Assembly (NCBI RefSeq): GCF_023204875.1
Contig: NZ_CP096247.1
Coordinates: 434,001 to 498,000 of the forward strand
DNA length: 64,000 nt
DNA from: Prevotella sp. E15-22
GTDB taxonomy: Bacteria; Bacteroidota; Bacteroidia; Bacteroidales; Bacteroidaceae
Reading direction: 5' to 3'
How positions within the stretch are numbered: the stretch's first letter is position 1; every line of letters starts with the position of its first letter. A program made the position numbers and the translations under genes. Below the pieces are notes generated by a model. The model was not told the DNA's origin. It saw only the letters and a program-made list of their open reading frames with translations, and ran no database searches. This document shows, piece after piece, positions 10,311 to 19,473 of the stretch.

Positions 10311-10345
10311 AAGAGAGAGACTCCAAAGGGGTCTCTTTCTTATTT
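10311..10345 (+). terminator. intrinsic terminator after GH98
   Basis: Arms 10311-10324 and 10328-10341 pair around loop AAA with one mismatch and one G-T pair, followed by a T-rich tract. It lies 24 nt after the GH98 stop. Confidence 0.75.
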
Positions 10346-10401
10346 TGGTTAAATTTGGTTAATTTTTGAATTATTAAGAAGTAAATTGTATGAATTATTT
10401 G

Positions 10402-10409
10402 TATATTTG
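10402..10409 (+). promoter_or_regulatory. -7 promoter box of the sensor/OMP operon
   Basis: TATATTTG matches TAnnTTTG and lies 35 nt before the ATG at 10445. A TTTG at correct -33 spacing is not evident; the upstream sequence is A/T-rich. Confidence 0.5.
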
Positions 10410-10444
10410 CGTATTGGATCAGACCAAGGTAATATTAAATAGCC

Positions 10445-11452
10445 ATGAAAAGAGAAATTAAAGAAAAAGGAAAATCAAGTTTGCCAATCCTGCTGACCGT
10501 GGCAGTTGTCATGATATTAATCATCGTGACCGCTTTCTTCGTGTGTCGCCATGCGATGAAGGCCGAGGTCCACGCACGCTATGTGGGCATCATGAACTTC
10601 GCTTCAGAGAAAATAGCCAAGACTATCCGTGGCATGGAGATGAACGCCATGAATGAGTTCGACGAGGTTGAGAAACACCTTGATTCTCCCGAATCTGTTA
10701 TTGCCGCTCTCGAAAGCAAAACTAGTCTGAATCCCGAAGTGCGTGGCTATTTTGCTGCCTTTGAGCCTCATTATTTTGAAGAGAAAGGTCAGTGGTTCGA
10801 ACCCTATGTTCACCATGTGGATAGTAGTGAGTTTGAAGTGCGTCAGGTGGGTTCGGCTCATCACAACTATCACCGTTCAGAATGGTATATTCGTGCCAAG
10901 AACTCAAACGAGAGTTTCTGGTCAGACCCCTACTATTATTATGATGGTACTAACATCAGCGGTCACTACACCACGTTTGTCAAGCCCATCTACGATGCCA
11001 AAGGGCGCCTCGCCTGCATTTGTGGTGCCGATATGACCTTTGAATGGCTGGGTAAGGAACTTCAGCGCATTGACGACACTATGCGCGATGACGACCTGCT
11101 TAATAAGTATGTATCTGACAATGCCGATTTCTATACGGTCGTCATCAATAGCGACGGTAGTTGCATTGCCCATCCGACCAGTAAGACACTAGTTGTGTCT
11201 GAAGAATACGTGAAGCGTAATCTGAAACAAAAACATAGTGGCATGGCCGAGATAGAGGTCGACGACGAACGCTACATCATCTATTATGCTCCCATTGATC
11301 ATGTTGACTGGTCGGTGGCTGTCGTTGTTGCCAATCATGGTAAAAGTAGTTGGCTCTCGGTAGTTGTCGTAGGCTTCTTGTTGATTGCCTTTGCAGGTTT
11401 CCTGGTTGTGTGGTTCGTTTGTAAACGTTCAAGAAAAGATGAAGATTTCTAG
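10445..11452 (+). CDS. stand-alone dCache sensor membrane protein without output domain
   Basis: 335 aa. A transmembrane helix at about residues 15-37, an extracytoplasmic dCache-like domain (about 40-300; WYIRAKNSNESFWSDPYYYYDG and IDHVDWSVAVVV are typical), and a second helix at about 303-325 followed by only some ten residues (CKRSRKDEDF). There is no HAMP, kinase or other output domain. It is the first of three overlapping sensor genes; its stop overlaps the start of the next by 14 nt. I infer it senses the same or a related ligand as its neighbours and signals, if at all, through them in a complex. Confidence 0.85.
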   Translation: MKREIKEKGKSSLPILLTVAVVMILIIVTAFFVCRHAMKAEVHARYVGIMNFASEKIAKTIRGMEMNAMNEFDEVEKHLDSPESVIAALESKTSLNPEVRGYFAAFEPHYFEEKGQWFEPYVHHVDSSEFEVRQVGSAHHNYHRSEWYIRAKNSNESFWSDPYYYYDGTNISGHYTTFVKPIYDAKGRLACICGADMTFEWLGKELQRIDDTMRDDDLLNKYVSDNADFYTVVINSDGSCIAHPTSKTLVVSEEYVKRNLKQKHSGMAEIEVDDERYIIYYAPIDHVDWSVAVVVANHGKSSWLSVVVVGFLLIAFAGFLVVWFVCKRSRKDEDF

Positions 11453-12971
11453 AATTGTCATACCCCAGACATCGCTCCGCCTTAACCTTATGGTGGTCTG
11501 CGAAACAGTATTGCTGTTGCTCTTGTCGCTATCGGTGTTGCTCTATTTCTCACGTCAGGCATTAAAAGATGAGGCTTTTCGTAATGCTGAGGAGTCGCTC
11601 GAAGGTACGGTGCAACATGTGGACAATATCTTACTGAGTGTTGAGCAGACAGCTTATAACATCTACGAAGACCTGCAATATCATCTAGACGAGCCCGATC
11701 GCATGAGTATCTATTGTCGCGAGGCCGTAGAGAATAACCCTTATGTCGTGGGATGTGCCGTAGCCTTTGTGCCAAATTATTATGCCAATCACGACTTGTT
11801 CATGACTTATGTCCACAAGAATGTATCAAGTAAGAATGGTGATTCTCTGACGGTTTCCGACCACTATGGTAGTCGTCCCTATACCGAGCATGTGTGGTAT
11901 ACATCTTCAATCTCTGGTGGCCATGCATTGTGGACTGACCCCTTACCCGATGAGGAAGGTGAGGGTGTAACTCTGTCGTTGTGCATTCCCATTTATAAGA
12001 AAGGCGAGAAGAATCCCATAGGTGTGATGGCTTTAGATGTTCCTGTGGCTATTATTTCCCAGATTATCCTTGATTCCAAACCTTTCCGCCATAGCTATAG
12101 CGTGATGCTCAGTCGTGATGGTACGTTTATCGTGCATCCCAATATTCACCGGTTTATCAGGCAGACTCTGTCTGTGAAGGATCAGGAGTCCCAGAACGAT
12201 GAAAATCTGCGTCAAACTATCAAAGCGATGATGACGGGCGAATCGGGTCATACCGTCTTCCACCAGAACGACCAAGACTGGTACGTGTTCTATAAGCCTT
12301 TCCAGCGCGACCGTGCCTTTGGTCTGCCAATGGACAATCTGGGCTGGAGCACGGCCATGGTGTATCTCGAGGATGATATCCTGGGTGATCACGTGTTGCT
12401 CTCGTATCTCATTCTGATTGTCACGTTGGCAGGCGTGTTGGTCTTCTTCCTTCTGTGTCGTATGCTCATTCGTCATCAGATGAAGCCGCTGCGCATGCTC
12501 ATTCGTTCGTCACGTCGCGTGGCCGATGGACATTACGATGAGATTGTACCCAATGCCAGCAGTAGCGACGAGATAGGTCAGTTGCAAGACCGATTTCAAG
12601 AGATGCAGCGTTCTTTGATGGGTAAGTCGGCCGAACTTGAGCAGATGACGCGCATGCTGACCACGCGTGGCGAGGAGCTGCGTCATGCCTACGGTAATGC
12701 GCAAGGATCCGACCGTATGAAGACCACCTTCCTCCATTATATGACGACACAGATGATAGAGCCGTCGGATCTTATCGAACGCAGTGTAACCAAGCTCTGT
12801 AATAACTATCATACCATCAGCCCTGATGAGGCCGACTATGAAGTCAGTGTCATCAAGAAACAGTGTGCCATTGTCGTTGACTTGCTTGACCATATGATTG
12901 AGGCACTGAAGAACGAGACTGAGGAGCCAGAGAATGTTTTGAAAGAAAGAAAGGAGGATAACCATGAGTAA
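11439..12971 (+). CDS. dCache-HAMP sensor with degenerate HisKA (pseudokinase)
   Basis: 510 aa from the ATG at 11439. This start follows aagaaaag and gives a normal membrane anchor; a longer frame to 11385 would add residues that overlap the previous gene further. Membrane helix about 17-38, dCache-like sensor 40-315, second helix about 320-342, HAMP about 345-400, then coiled coil and a HisKA-like segment. Where the two kinases of the window read SHQMRTP or LHQIRTP, this protein reads TTQMIEP: the phospho-acceptor His is Thr (T437) and the Arg is lost. No ATPase domain follows. It cannot act as a canonical histidine kinase. Its stop overlaps the active kinase gene by 8 nt. Confidence 0.85.
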   Translation: MKISRIVIPQTSLRLNLMVVCETVLLLLLSLSVLLYFSRQALKDEAFRNAEESLEGTVQHVDNILLSVEQTAYNIYEDLQYHLDEPDRMSIYCREAVENNPYVVGCAVAFVPNYYANHDLFMTYVHKNVSSKNGDSLTVSDHYGSRPYTEHVWYTSSISGGHALWTDPLPDEEGEGVTLSLCIPIYKKGEKNPIGVMALDVPVAIISQIILDSKPFRHSYSVMLSRDGTFIVHPNIHRFIRQTLSVKDQESQNDENLRQTIKAMMTGESGHTVFHQNDQDWYVFYKPFQRDRAFGLPMDNLGWSTAMVYLEDDILGDHVLLSYLILIVTLAGVLVFFLLCRMLIRHQMKPLRMLIRSSRRVADGHYDEIVPNASSSDEIGQLQDRFQEMQRSLMGKSAELEQMTRMLTTRGEELRHAYGNAQGSDRMKTTFLHYMTTQMIEPSDLIERSVTKLCNNYHTISPDEADYEVSVIKKQCAIVVDLLDHMIEALKNETEEPENVLKERKEDNHE

Positions 12972-14892
12972 TCTTAAGCGTCGCCTTTCCCGTAAGCTCA
13001 TCCTGAGCATCATGCTGATGGCTGTACCAGTATTCATCCTGTCGCTGGGAATCTTCTATTCTCAGTCGCGCTACCTCATTCGTCAGGAAGCAATAGAATG
13101 CTCAAAAAGCATTCTGCGCACCACCATCCAGCGTGTGAATAATTATATGACCACTATCGAGGCCTCAACCAATGCCAATGCTTGGTTGTTGGAAGAGAAC
13201 TTCTGCCCCGACTCATTAAAGCTCATCACACAGCGCATCGTTCGTCTTAATCCCAATGTGCTGAGTTGTACAGTTAGTACCGAGCCAGATTTGTTCCCAC
13301 AGTACTGCAAGTATTTCTCGGTCTATACATTAAAAGATATCGACACGATCACCACGGTCATGGAGACTGACTATGCCTATTATGACAAGGCATGGTATAA
13401 GACTCCGCTCAATTCAGGCAAAGCATGCTGGATAGATCCCTTTGTCGACTACACCGAGGGCGCTGTGAACCACCATGAGGCAGTGGCCACCTATTGTCGC
13501 CCGCTCTGCTCGCCCTCAGGCAAGATTTTGGGTGTCATTGCCACCGAGTTCTCGTTTGCTCAACTGTCCAAGAATATTATTGCCACCGAGAATACTTATC
13601 CTGGTGCCTATTTTATCTTGTTGGGAGGCGATGGCCGCTATCTCATCCATCCAGACTCCACCCAGCTTTTTCGTAAGTCTATCTTTAGTGATGCCGACCC
13701 AGTGACTAATGCCGATCGCATTGCCTTGGGTCACGAGATGACTGAAGCTAGGCAAGGTGCTATGCACGTCATGGTCAAAGGTCGTCGCTGCCACGTGTGC
13801 TATTGTCCTGTGCCCGGCACAGACTGGAGCCTGGCTATGGTCTCGCCCGATGTCGAGATGCTGTTGGGCTTTAACCATCTGGGCTATGCCATCATCCTGA
13901 TTCTGCTGTTGGGCTTTGTGGGAATGGCTTGGCTGTGTCGCATCGTGGTACATCAGACCATTCTTCCCATTAATCGTCTTCTCACCTACACGCAGAACAT
14001 TGCCGATGGCAATTACAACGAGATGATACCGCGCACCAAAAAGACCGACGTGATTGGTCAATTGCAGAATGGCTTTGCCACGATGCAAGAGGCGCTCCGC
14101 AGTCACATGGGCTCTATCTGTCGCACGGCCGAGGAGCTGAAGAAACGTAATGAGCAGCGTGCACGCGATATGGCACTGGCCGAGGAAACCGTCAAGAAGA
14201 AAGCTTTATTTATCCAGAACCTGTCTCATCAAATGCGTACGCCTCTTAATATTATCATGGGATTTGTCGATGTGTTGAAAGATCGAATTGTTGAACGTGA
14301 CAATGGTCAGGAACAGCAGGGCAAATCTGCGCATGATGAGTTGAGCGAGATAATCAGTTTGATGAAGTATAACGCCATCCACCTGAAGCGCATGATACTG
14401 ATGCTCTTCGACAGCTCGTCGAATACGGGTGTCGAGGAACTGATGAGCAACCGACAGGACGAGGTGTCGTGTAACGATGTAGCACGCGAGAGTATCGAAC
14501 TCACCGAGGATCATTTCGTGGGTATCAAGATTGCCTTTGAGACCTCACTGAGTGATGGCGTTCACATCCTCACTAACCACCTCTATCTCATGAGATCTAT
14601 TCGTGAGTTGCTGTATAACTCTGCCAAGTATTCCGATGGCAAGCATATCCAACTAACGGTCACCGAGACTGCGACCACCGTGCTCTTCACCGTTGTGGAC
14701 GTTGGTCCTGGTTTGCCAAATGAGTCGGAAGACCTGCTATTCAAGCCTTTTATCAAACTTGATGACTTGTCAGAGGGTCTTGGCCTCGGTCTGCCGCTCA
14801 CCAAGCGTCATGCTTTGTCTCTTGGAGGCGACCTGATTTACGATCCCAGCTATCGTGAGGGCTGTCGCTTTGTCTTGGAATTGCCGAAGTAA
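12964..14892 (+). CDS. dCache-HAMP sensor histidine kinase
   Basis: 642 aa, the active member of the sensor trio. Membrane helices at about 11-31 and 308-330 flank a dCache-like sensor (WIDPFVDY, LIHPDSTQLF); HAMP about 335-385; coiled coil; HisKA with H422 in SHQMRTPLN; HATPase with N-box RELLYNSAKYS, G1 VDVGPGLP and G2 GLGLGLPLTK. The layout and many motifs match the kinase at 69-1982. No receiver domain and no adjacent response regulator. It is followed 16 nt later by an outer-membrane protein gene, so kinase and envelope genes probably share a transcript. Confidence 0.93.
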   Translation: MSNLKRRLSRKLILSIMLMAVPVFILSLGIFYSQSRYLIRQEAIECSKSILRTTIQRVNNYMTTIEASTNANAWLLEENFCPDSLKLITQRIVRLNPNVLSCTVSTEPDLFPQYCKYFSVYTLKDIDTITTVMETDYAYYDKAWYKTPLNSGKACWIDPFVDYTEGAVNHHEAVATYCRPLCSPSGKILGVIATEFSFAQLSKNIIATENTYPGAYFILLGGDGRYLIHPDSTQLFRKSIFSDADPVTNADRIALGHEMTEARQGAMHVMVKGRRCHVCYCPVPGTDWSLAMVSPDVEMLLGFNHLGYAIILILLLGFVGMAWLCRIVVHQTILPINRLLTYTQNIADGNYNEMIPRTKKTDVIGQLQNGFATMQEALRSHMGSICRTAEELKKRNEQRARDMALAEETVKKKALFIQNLSHQMRTPLNIIMGFVDVLKDRIVERDNGQEQQGKSAHDELSEIISLMKYNAIHLKRMILMLFDSSSNTGVEELMSNRQDEVSCNDVARESIELTEDHFVGIKIAFETSLSDGVHILTNHLYLMRSIRELLYNSAKYSDGKHIQLTVTETATTVLFTVVDVGPGLPNESEDLLFKPFIKLDDLSEGLGLGLPLTKRHALSLGGDLIYDPSYREGCRFVLELPK

Positions 14893-14908
14893 TCATATCT
14901 ACATTCTG

Positions 14909-15562
14909 ATGAAGAAAATCTTTTCAATCATTATAATCGTGTTGTTTGCAAAGAGCGCCATTGCCCAAATTCCCTATTATGCGGGAACCGTGGGCAATGG
15001 CAAGCTCTATGGCTACACGTCTGTGAAAGTCCGACCTGGTCAAAATCAGCAAGAGACCTACACCACCTTTCAGTATGGACTGACATCTCATCTTGATGCT
15101 GGCATCGATCTCTATACAGGGCCTGATTGTGCCTTTTGGGGTGCCTTGCTGCGTGGTGGTCTGCCCTTGAGCAAATGGTTCAATGTGGGTGGCGAGGTTA
15201 TCTCTTCGTTCGACCTTAACGATAACTTTCGTTTCTCTTATCTCACCTCAGGACTCTATCTCAACGGTGCCATCACGGCCGACAGTCGTTTTTTCTGGTG
15301 TAGCAACACGTGGTGGACGCGCTATCGTGGAGCACACGACACTTACTCCAACTATGAGTACCTGGGCTATAACATCCCTTTGACACAAGGCCGTTCTTTG
15401 ACGCCCATGGTGGGCGCCGTGCATTCCTGGCAGTTTGACGACGACCTTCAGCCTGCCGCCGGCCTTTACTTCACCTTTGGTACCTATAACCTCTATCTCT
15501 GGTCGCACGATCTTTTGGCCAGTCATCCCCGTTTTGTTCTTGGCCTCGATTTCGTACTCTGA
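14909..15562 (+). CDS. putative outer-membrane beta-barrel protein
   Basis: 217 aa starting at ATG 14909, chosen because it gives a signal peptide (MKKIFSIIIIVLFAKSAIAQ). The mature part has alternating aromatic/polar beta-strands (FRFSYLTSGLYLNGAI, LQPAAGLYFTFGTYNLYLW) and ends in the aromatic-rich LGLDFVL, typical of small outer-membrane barrels. I do not recognise a named family. It lies 16 nt after the kinase stop and 45 nt before another barrel gene, within the sensor operon. The function is unknown; it could be a target, or a part, of envelope sensing. Confidence 0.7.
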   Translation: MKKIFSIIIIVLFAKSAIAQIPYYAGTVGNGKLYGYTSVKVRPGQNQQETYTTFQYGLTSHLDAGIDLYTGPDCAFWGALLRGGLPLSKWFNVGGEVISSFDLNDNFRFSYLTSGLYLNGAITADSRFFWCSNTWWTRYRGAHDTYSNYEYLGYNIPLTQGRSLTPMVGAVHSWQFDDDLQPAAGLYFTFGTYNLYLWSHDLLASHPRFVLGLDFVL

Positions 15563-15607
15563 GTGTTGTATTCTTCTTACCAATAATTAATCACTTAATA
15601 AAAGACA

Positions 15608-16264
15608 ATGAAAAAACTCTTTTTCCTAGCCGTCCTTTGTCTGACGGCAATGCAGGCACACGCTCAATGGCGTATTGGAGCCAATGCTGGAGCCACCTAC
15701 AACCATTTTATAGTCGACAAACACTATCTGATTGACTTCAATTACAAAGACCGATGGGGCACCCAGTTGGGCCTGATGGGACAGTATGATGTCAATGATT
15801 GGCTGGGCATTCGTGCTGAGCTGAACCTGATGCAGAAGAACCACACCGTGGAGCGTACGCAGGTACCCATGAAGCATCAGTACACCAACAACTATCTCAC
15901 TCTACCCGTGATGGCTTCGTTTAGCTTTGGCGGCGAGAACTTGCGCGGCTTCTGCAATTTGGGCGTTTATGGCGGCTATTGGTTGAGTTGCCACAATGAA
16001 GGCTCAGATTACAATTCTTTCAGTGAGCATGAGTACAGTTTCAATGAGGACGTCGACTTCAACAGTAAGCGCGACCAACGCTGGGACTGTGGTTTCGTGG
16101 GTGGTGTCGGACTGGAGTATCACTTTGTTGAGCATTGGGGTGTTCAGGCCGAGGCACGTTATTACTATAGCACAACCAGTGTCCAGAAGGACTATATGAA
16201 GGTGAAAGACCCTAAATACAACTCTACGCTCGCACTGCAGGCAGGTGTCATCTACTTCTTTTAA
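15608..16264 (+). CDS. outer-membrane beta-barrel protein (PorT/OMP_b-brl_2-like)
   Basis: 218 aa with signal peptide MKKLFFLAVLCLTAMQAHAQ. The mature protein resembles the eight-stranded outer-membrane barrel proteins common in Bacteroidetes: WRIGANAGATYNHF at the start, WGTQLGLMGQYDVNDWLGIRAELN, VEHWGVQAEARYY, and a final LALQAGVIYFF with terminal Phe. The role is unknown beyond outer-membrane location. It is fifth in the operon of sensor and envelope genes and is followed 15 nt later by an S41 peptidase-like lipoprotein. Confidence 0.8.
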   Translation: MKKLFFLAVLCLTAMQAHAQWRIGANAGATYNHFIVDKHYLIDFNYKDRWGTQLGLMGQYDVNDWLGIRAELNLMQKNHTVERTQVPMKHQYTNNYLTLPVMASFSFGGENLRGFCNLGVYGGYWLSCHNEGSDYNSFSEHEYSFNEDVDFNSKRDQRWDCGFVGGVGLEYHFVEHWGVQAEARYYYSTTSVQKDYMKVKDPKYNSTLALQAGVIYFF

Positions 16265-16279
16265 TCTAATAACTGAATA

Positions 16280-17926
16280 ATGAAGTGTCATATGAAAACA
16301 AAGATAATGACTCTGGGAGCCATGCTCCTGATGCTTACCATGAGTGCGTGCCGCGAAGAAAGCGACATGCTGGTGAGCTATAACCAAAACGATGTGTTGG
16401 TATTTGGAAAAGCAAACGAAAGTTTTGTAGAACAGTTTGAGGTGTTCTGGAATGGCATGAACCAAAACTATGCCATCTGGGACTATGAGGAGGATCAGTA
16501 TGGCCTCGACTGGGATGAGGTCTACGATCGGTTCCTGCCTCTTTTCGAGCAACTGGACCAGCGCGACAAGGACACCAACCCTGTTAGTGATAGCGAGTAT
16601 CAGGCGTTGATAGACAGTTTGGCGAAGCCGCTGCACGATGGCCATTTTGTGGTTCAATTCAAGAACCCGCACACGGGAAGAGCCTTGAACTGCTATCCTG
16701 GTAAGATACGTAATGCCAGCCGTGATGACTATGAGGCATCGCAAGATTTTGTTCCATCACTTGCTGCCTATGTTTCTGATGGCACAGCCACCGATTATCA
16801 ATCAGGCTGTACGTCGCAGCATCACCTCGCTATCATGTTTGGCAACACGTACGATGTGAATAAAGACATTATTGTCAACCCCAACTACGGCCTGGGATAT
16901 GTCGTGGCGCAGATCAATGAGTTGAAGGCCAAGCAATCGCCGACAAGTACTCAGCGGATGAGGCTCACGCAACTCCAGAATCTGTTCGCCGAGTGGGTGC
17001 AATACAAAGCAATTGTAAAAAACAGGGCAGAGTTGATCTCCCTCTATAATTATATTGTTAACAAATATCAGTCGCTGAAAGTTCCTGGTCTGATACTTAT
17101 CAGTTCGGCATTCGATGAGTACGGACTCGGTGTGCAGTATGCCTTGCTCAATGGTGATACGCCCTATTTCGCATTTACCAATTTCTTCCTGACGTTATAT
17201 GCTAATCCCCAATATTCCATTATTAATCAGTTAACGCCTGGCTCTGACGATTATAAGCAGTCAGTGGCTATATATAACGCCTGGCTGTCATGGCTTAAAA
17301 AAGTTCAGGAACTGAAGGCCAACGGCAAACTGAAGGGTGTTATTATTGACCTTCGTTCAAATGGCGGTGGAATGTTTTACGACTTCGGACTTGTGCTGGG
17401 CTCTCTGTTCCAACCGGGAACCGACCTGCAGGTTGGCTATCATCGCTACAAGCGTGGTCCAGGACGCTATGACTATTCTCCTCTGATGCCCGACACGCGT
17501 CCAGGTATAGACATCGTTGAGTTGCTGCCCAACGAACCTAGCGTTCAAAACATCCAGCAGCAAGGAATCACCGAACCCATTGTCGTGCTCACCAATTGCA
17601 TGTCTGTCAGTATGGCCGAGATGACGGCTATGGGAGCCAAGGCTATGCCTAATGCCCGTGTTATAGGTAAGCGTACTTTTGGCGGACTGTGTGGACTCGT
17701 CGGTAACGAATCTGCCAGCTATAATTATTCTGGTCATATCGGTATCATGGGTAAGACTGCCGTTTACTGTTATACACCTACGGTGGCCACCATTCAGCCG
17801 GATGGTAAGACCATCCTCGAGGGAATAGGCGTCACGCCCGATATCGAAGTCAACTACGTCGTGACTCCTGCAGGAACTGATAGTCAGATTGACCGTGCCC
17901 TGCAGTATATCCAGACGGGCAACTAA
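16280..17926 (+). CDS. S41-family peptidase-like lipoprotein
   Basis: 548 aa lipoprotein (lipobox MSAC, C24; an ATG four codons in, at 16292, is an equally good start). The C-terminal half is an S41 protease core: GVIIDLRSNGGG, then CMSVSMAEMTAMGA with nucleophile candidate S444, then GKRTFGGLCG. In CtpA/Prc-type members a catalytic Lys sits after TFG; here that position is Gly (G469), as I recall for tricorn/IRBP-like members that use a His. The DGHFVV segment at about 120 could supply it. Activity is therefore plausible but not certain. Last gene of the sensor/outer-membrane operon, followed by a strong terminator. Confidence 0.85.
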   Translation: MKCHMKTKIMTLGAMLLMLTMSACREESDMLVSYNQNDVLVFGKANESFVEQFEVFWNGMNQNYAIWDYEEDQYGLDWDEVYDRFLPLFEQLDQRDKDTNPVSDSEYQALIDSLAKPLHDGHFVVQFKNPHTGRALNCYPGKIRNASRDDYEASQDFVPSLAAYVSDGTATDYQSGCTSQHHLAIMFGNTYDVNKDIIVNPNYGLGYVVAQINELKAKQSPTSTQRMRLTQLQNLFAEWVQYKAIVKNRAELISLYNYIVNKYQSLKVPGLILISSAFDEYGLGVQYALLNGDTPYFAFTNFFLTLYANPQYSIINQLTPGSDDYKQSVAIYNAWLSWLKKVQELKANGKLKGVIIDLRSNGGGMFYDFGLVLGSLFQPGTDLQVGYHRYKRGPGRYDYSPLMPDTRPGIDIVELLPNEPSVQNIQQQGITEPIVVLTNCMSVSMAEMTAMGAKAMPNARVIGKRTFGGLCGLVGNESASYNYSGHIGIMGKTAVYCYTPTVATIQPDGKTILEGIGVTPDIEVNYVVTPAGTDSQIDRALQYIQTGN

Positions 17927-17952
17927 TGCCGCTGCTTTGTTAGCCCACCATA

Positions 17953-17993
17953 AAAGCGCCCTGCCAATTGTGATGGCAGGGCGCTTTCTTTTT
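17953..17993. terminator. strong bidirectional terminator
   Basis: Perfect 11-bp GC-rich stem (17956-17966 with 17974-17984) flanked by AAA on the left and TTT on the right, followed by a T-rich run. It separates the convergent S41 gene and the xylan operon and can stop both. Confidence 0.9.
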
Positions 17994-18010
17994 ATATCAA
18001 CCTTCCTATT

Positions 18011-19471
18011 TTAATAGTTGGCGCGGAGGTTCCACTTCGAGTTGTCGCTCTTGAAGTCATACTCAGCCAAGGTAGGAGTAGAGTCGCCTGCAGAGTAGAT
18101 GCAGTACTTCGTGTTCTTGCCCTCCTGACCAGGGATAACGTAAGGCATGATGCGATACGTACCATCGGTCAACTGCTCAACACGCCAGAGCTGCTCGTCA
18201 AGTTCAGCATACTCCTTGGTGGTCAGCTCGAGGTCGGCAGTAGCTGTCAGAGCACGGTTGGTGCCTGCGATACGGATGGTGAAGAGCGGTCCGGCAATGG
18301 TACCTTTATCCGTGGCTTTCAGCTCCCACTTCTGCCAAGGACGGAACATATAGTCGCTGCAGCGAACGGCAATGTCGCCAGCGGGCCATGAGCCCTGCAC
18401 CTGCTGCAGTGTCTGTTCTTCAACGGGTTTGGGAGGAGCAGCGTTAGCCTGCTGACCGCCACCGAAACCGCCAAAGCCACCTGCACGCTGCACGTTCATG
18501 CGAACGAAGTCAACACCCAGCTCCAGTGAGTAGCCGCGGCGCTCGCTCAGGATAGCATATGTGCCCGACTTAACCTGGTCGCCAGCATAAGGCCAGCCGT
18601 TCTTCCAAAGCAGAGGATGGATGGCCAAGGTAGAACGACCACCCTGGTCGAAGTCAGCCTCCCAGTGGAACGACATGATCTCAACACCCTCGTCAAGGAT
18701 GGTGCGTCCAAAGTGTCCTGCACCCGTCTTACGGTTGCCAGCGGCAATTACCATACGGCCACCACCATGGAACATATCGCGACCTACGTTATCTACATAA
18801 GGACCCTCCACAGAGCGAGAACGACCCACCACGATGTTGTAGGTAGAGTTCACACCGTCGCAGCAAGTGCCGTGAGTGCCCAGCAGATAATACCAGCCAT
18901 CCTTGTAGATAAGGTCAGTAGCCTCACAGTCGATGGCGATATCCTTCTCCTTGTTTCCCTTCACGCGATAGCCCGTCTTGGGGTCGAGCTCGATGAGGCG
19001 GATGGTGCCGAAGTAAGTACCATAGCTCACCCACATACGACCAGTGGTGGGGTCGAGCAGCACGCCTGGGTCGATGGCGTCCTGATCTTCCATACCGTCG
19101 CTCGAGCAAACCTCCACGGCCGTGCTCCACTTAAAGTCGGGACTCTTAGGATCCAGGGTCTTGTTCCACATAGTCAGGATACGACCGCTGTGACCGCCAC
19201 CCAGGCCACCACCGGTGGCACCATAGATGCAGAGGTAACGGTCGCCCACCTTGATAATATCAGGTGCTGCACCGCCGCCAGGACGTTCAGCGCCACTGTG
19301 CCAGCTCCAGCCATCTTCAGAGATGAGGCCGCCGCCACCGGTGCCAAAGGTATAATACTTGCCTTCGCACTCGGCGATGGTCGAAGGATCGTGGATGTAT
19401 GGTTGTCCAATTTGTGCGTTAGCGGCTGTGGCGATGGCCAGTGCCGCAAGGATTGTATGTAAGCGTTGCAT
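18011..19471 (-). CDS. secreted glycoside hydrolase family 43 enzyme (arabinan/arabinoxylan-active type)
   Basis: 486 aa with signal peptide (to about residue 19). Five-bladed GH43 propeller with the three acidic residues in context: HDPS (base Asp), DAIDPGV (pKa-modulating Asp) and AIDCEATDLIY (acid Glu). HTCCDGVNSTYNIVVGRS is typical of arabinan-type GH43 proteins. A low-complexity linker GGFGGFGGGQQ near residue 335 leads to a ricin-like C-terminal beta domain ending SKWNLRANY. Last gene of the xylan operon, 2 nt after the upstream GH43 gene. Probably removes or cleaves arabinose from arabinoxylan; the exact linkage cannot be told. Confidence 0.88.
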   Translation of the reverse strand: MQRLHTILAALAIATAANAQIGQPYIHDPSTIAECEGKYYTFGTGGGGLISEDGWSWHSGAERPGGGAAPDIIKVGDRYLCIYGATGGGLGGGHSGRILTMWNKTLDPKSPDFKWSTAVEVCSSDGMEDQDAIDPGVLLDPTTGRMWVSYGTYFGTIRLIELDPKTGYRVKGNKEKDIAIDCEATDLIYKDGWYYLLGTHGTCCDGVNSTYNIVVGRSRSVEGPYVDNVGRDMFHGGGRMVIAAGNRKTGAGHFGRTILDEGVEIMSFHWEADFDQGGRSTLAIHPLLWKNGWPYAGDQVKSGTYAILSERRGYSLELGVDFVRMNVQRAGGFGGFGGGQQANAAPPKPVEEQTLQQVQGSWPAGDIAVRCSDYMFRPWQKWELKATDKGTIAGPLFTIRIAGTNRALTATADLELTTKEYAELDEQLWRVEQLTDGTYRIMPYVIPGQEGKNTKYCIYSAGDSTPTLAEYDFKSDNSKWNLRANY

Positions 19472-19473
19472 AG

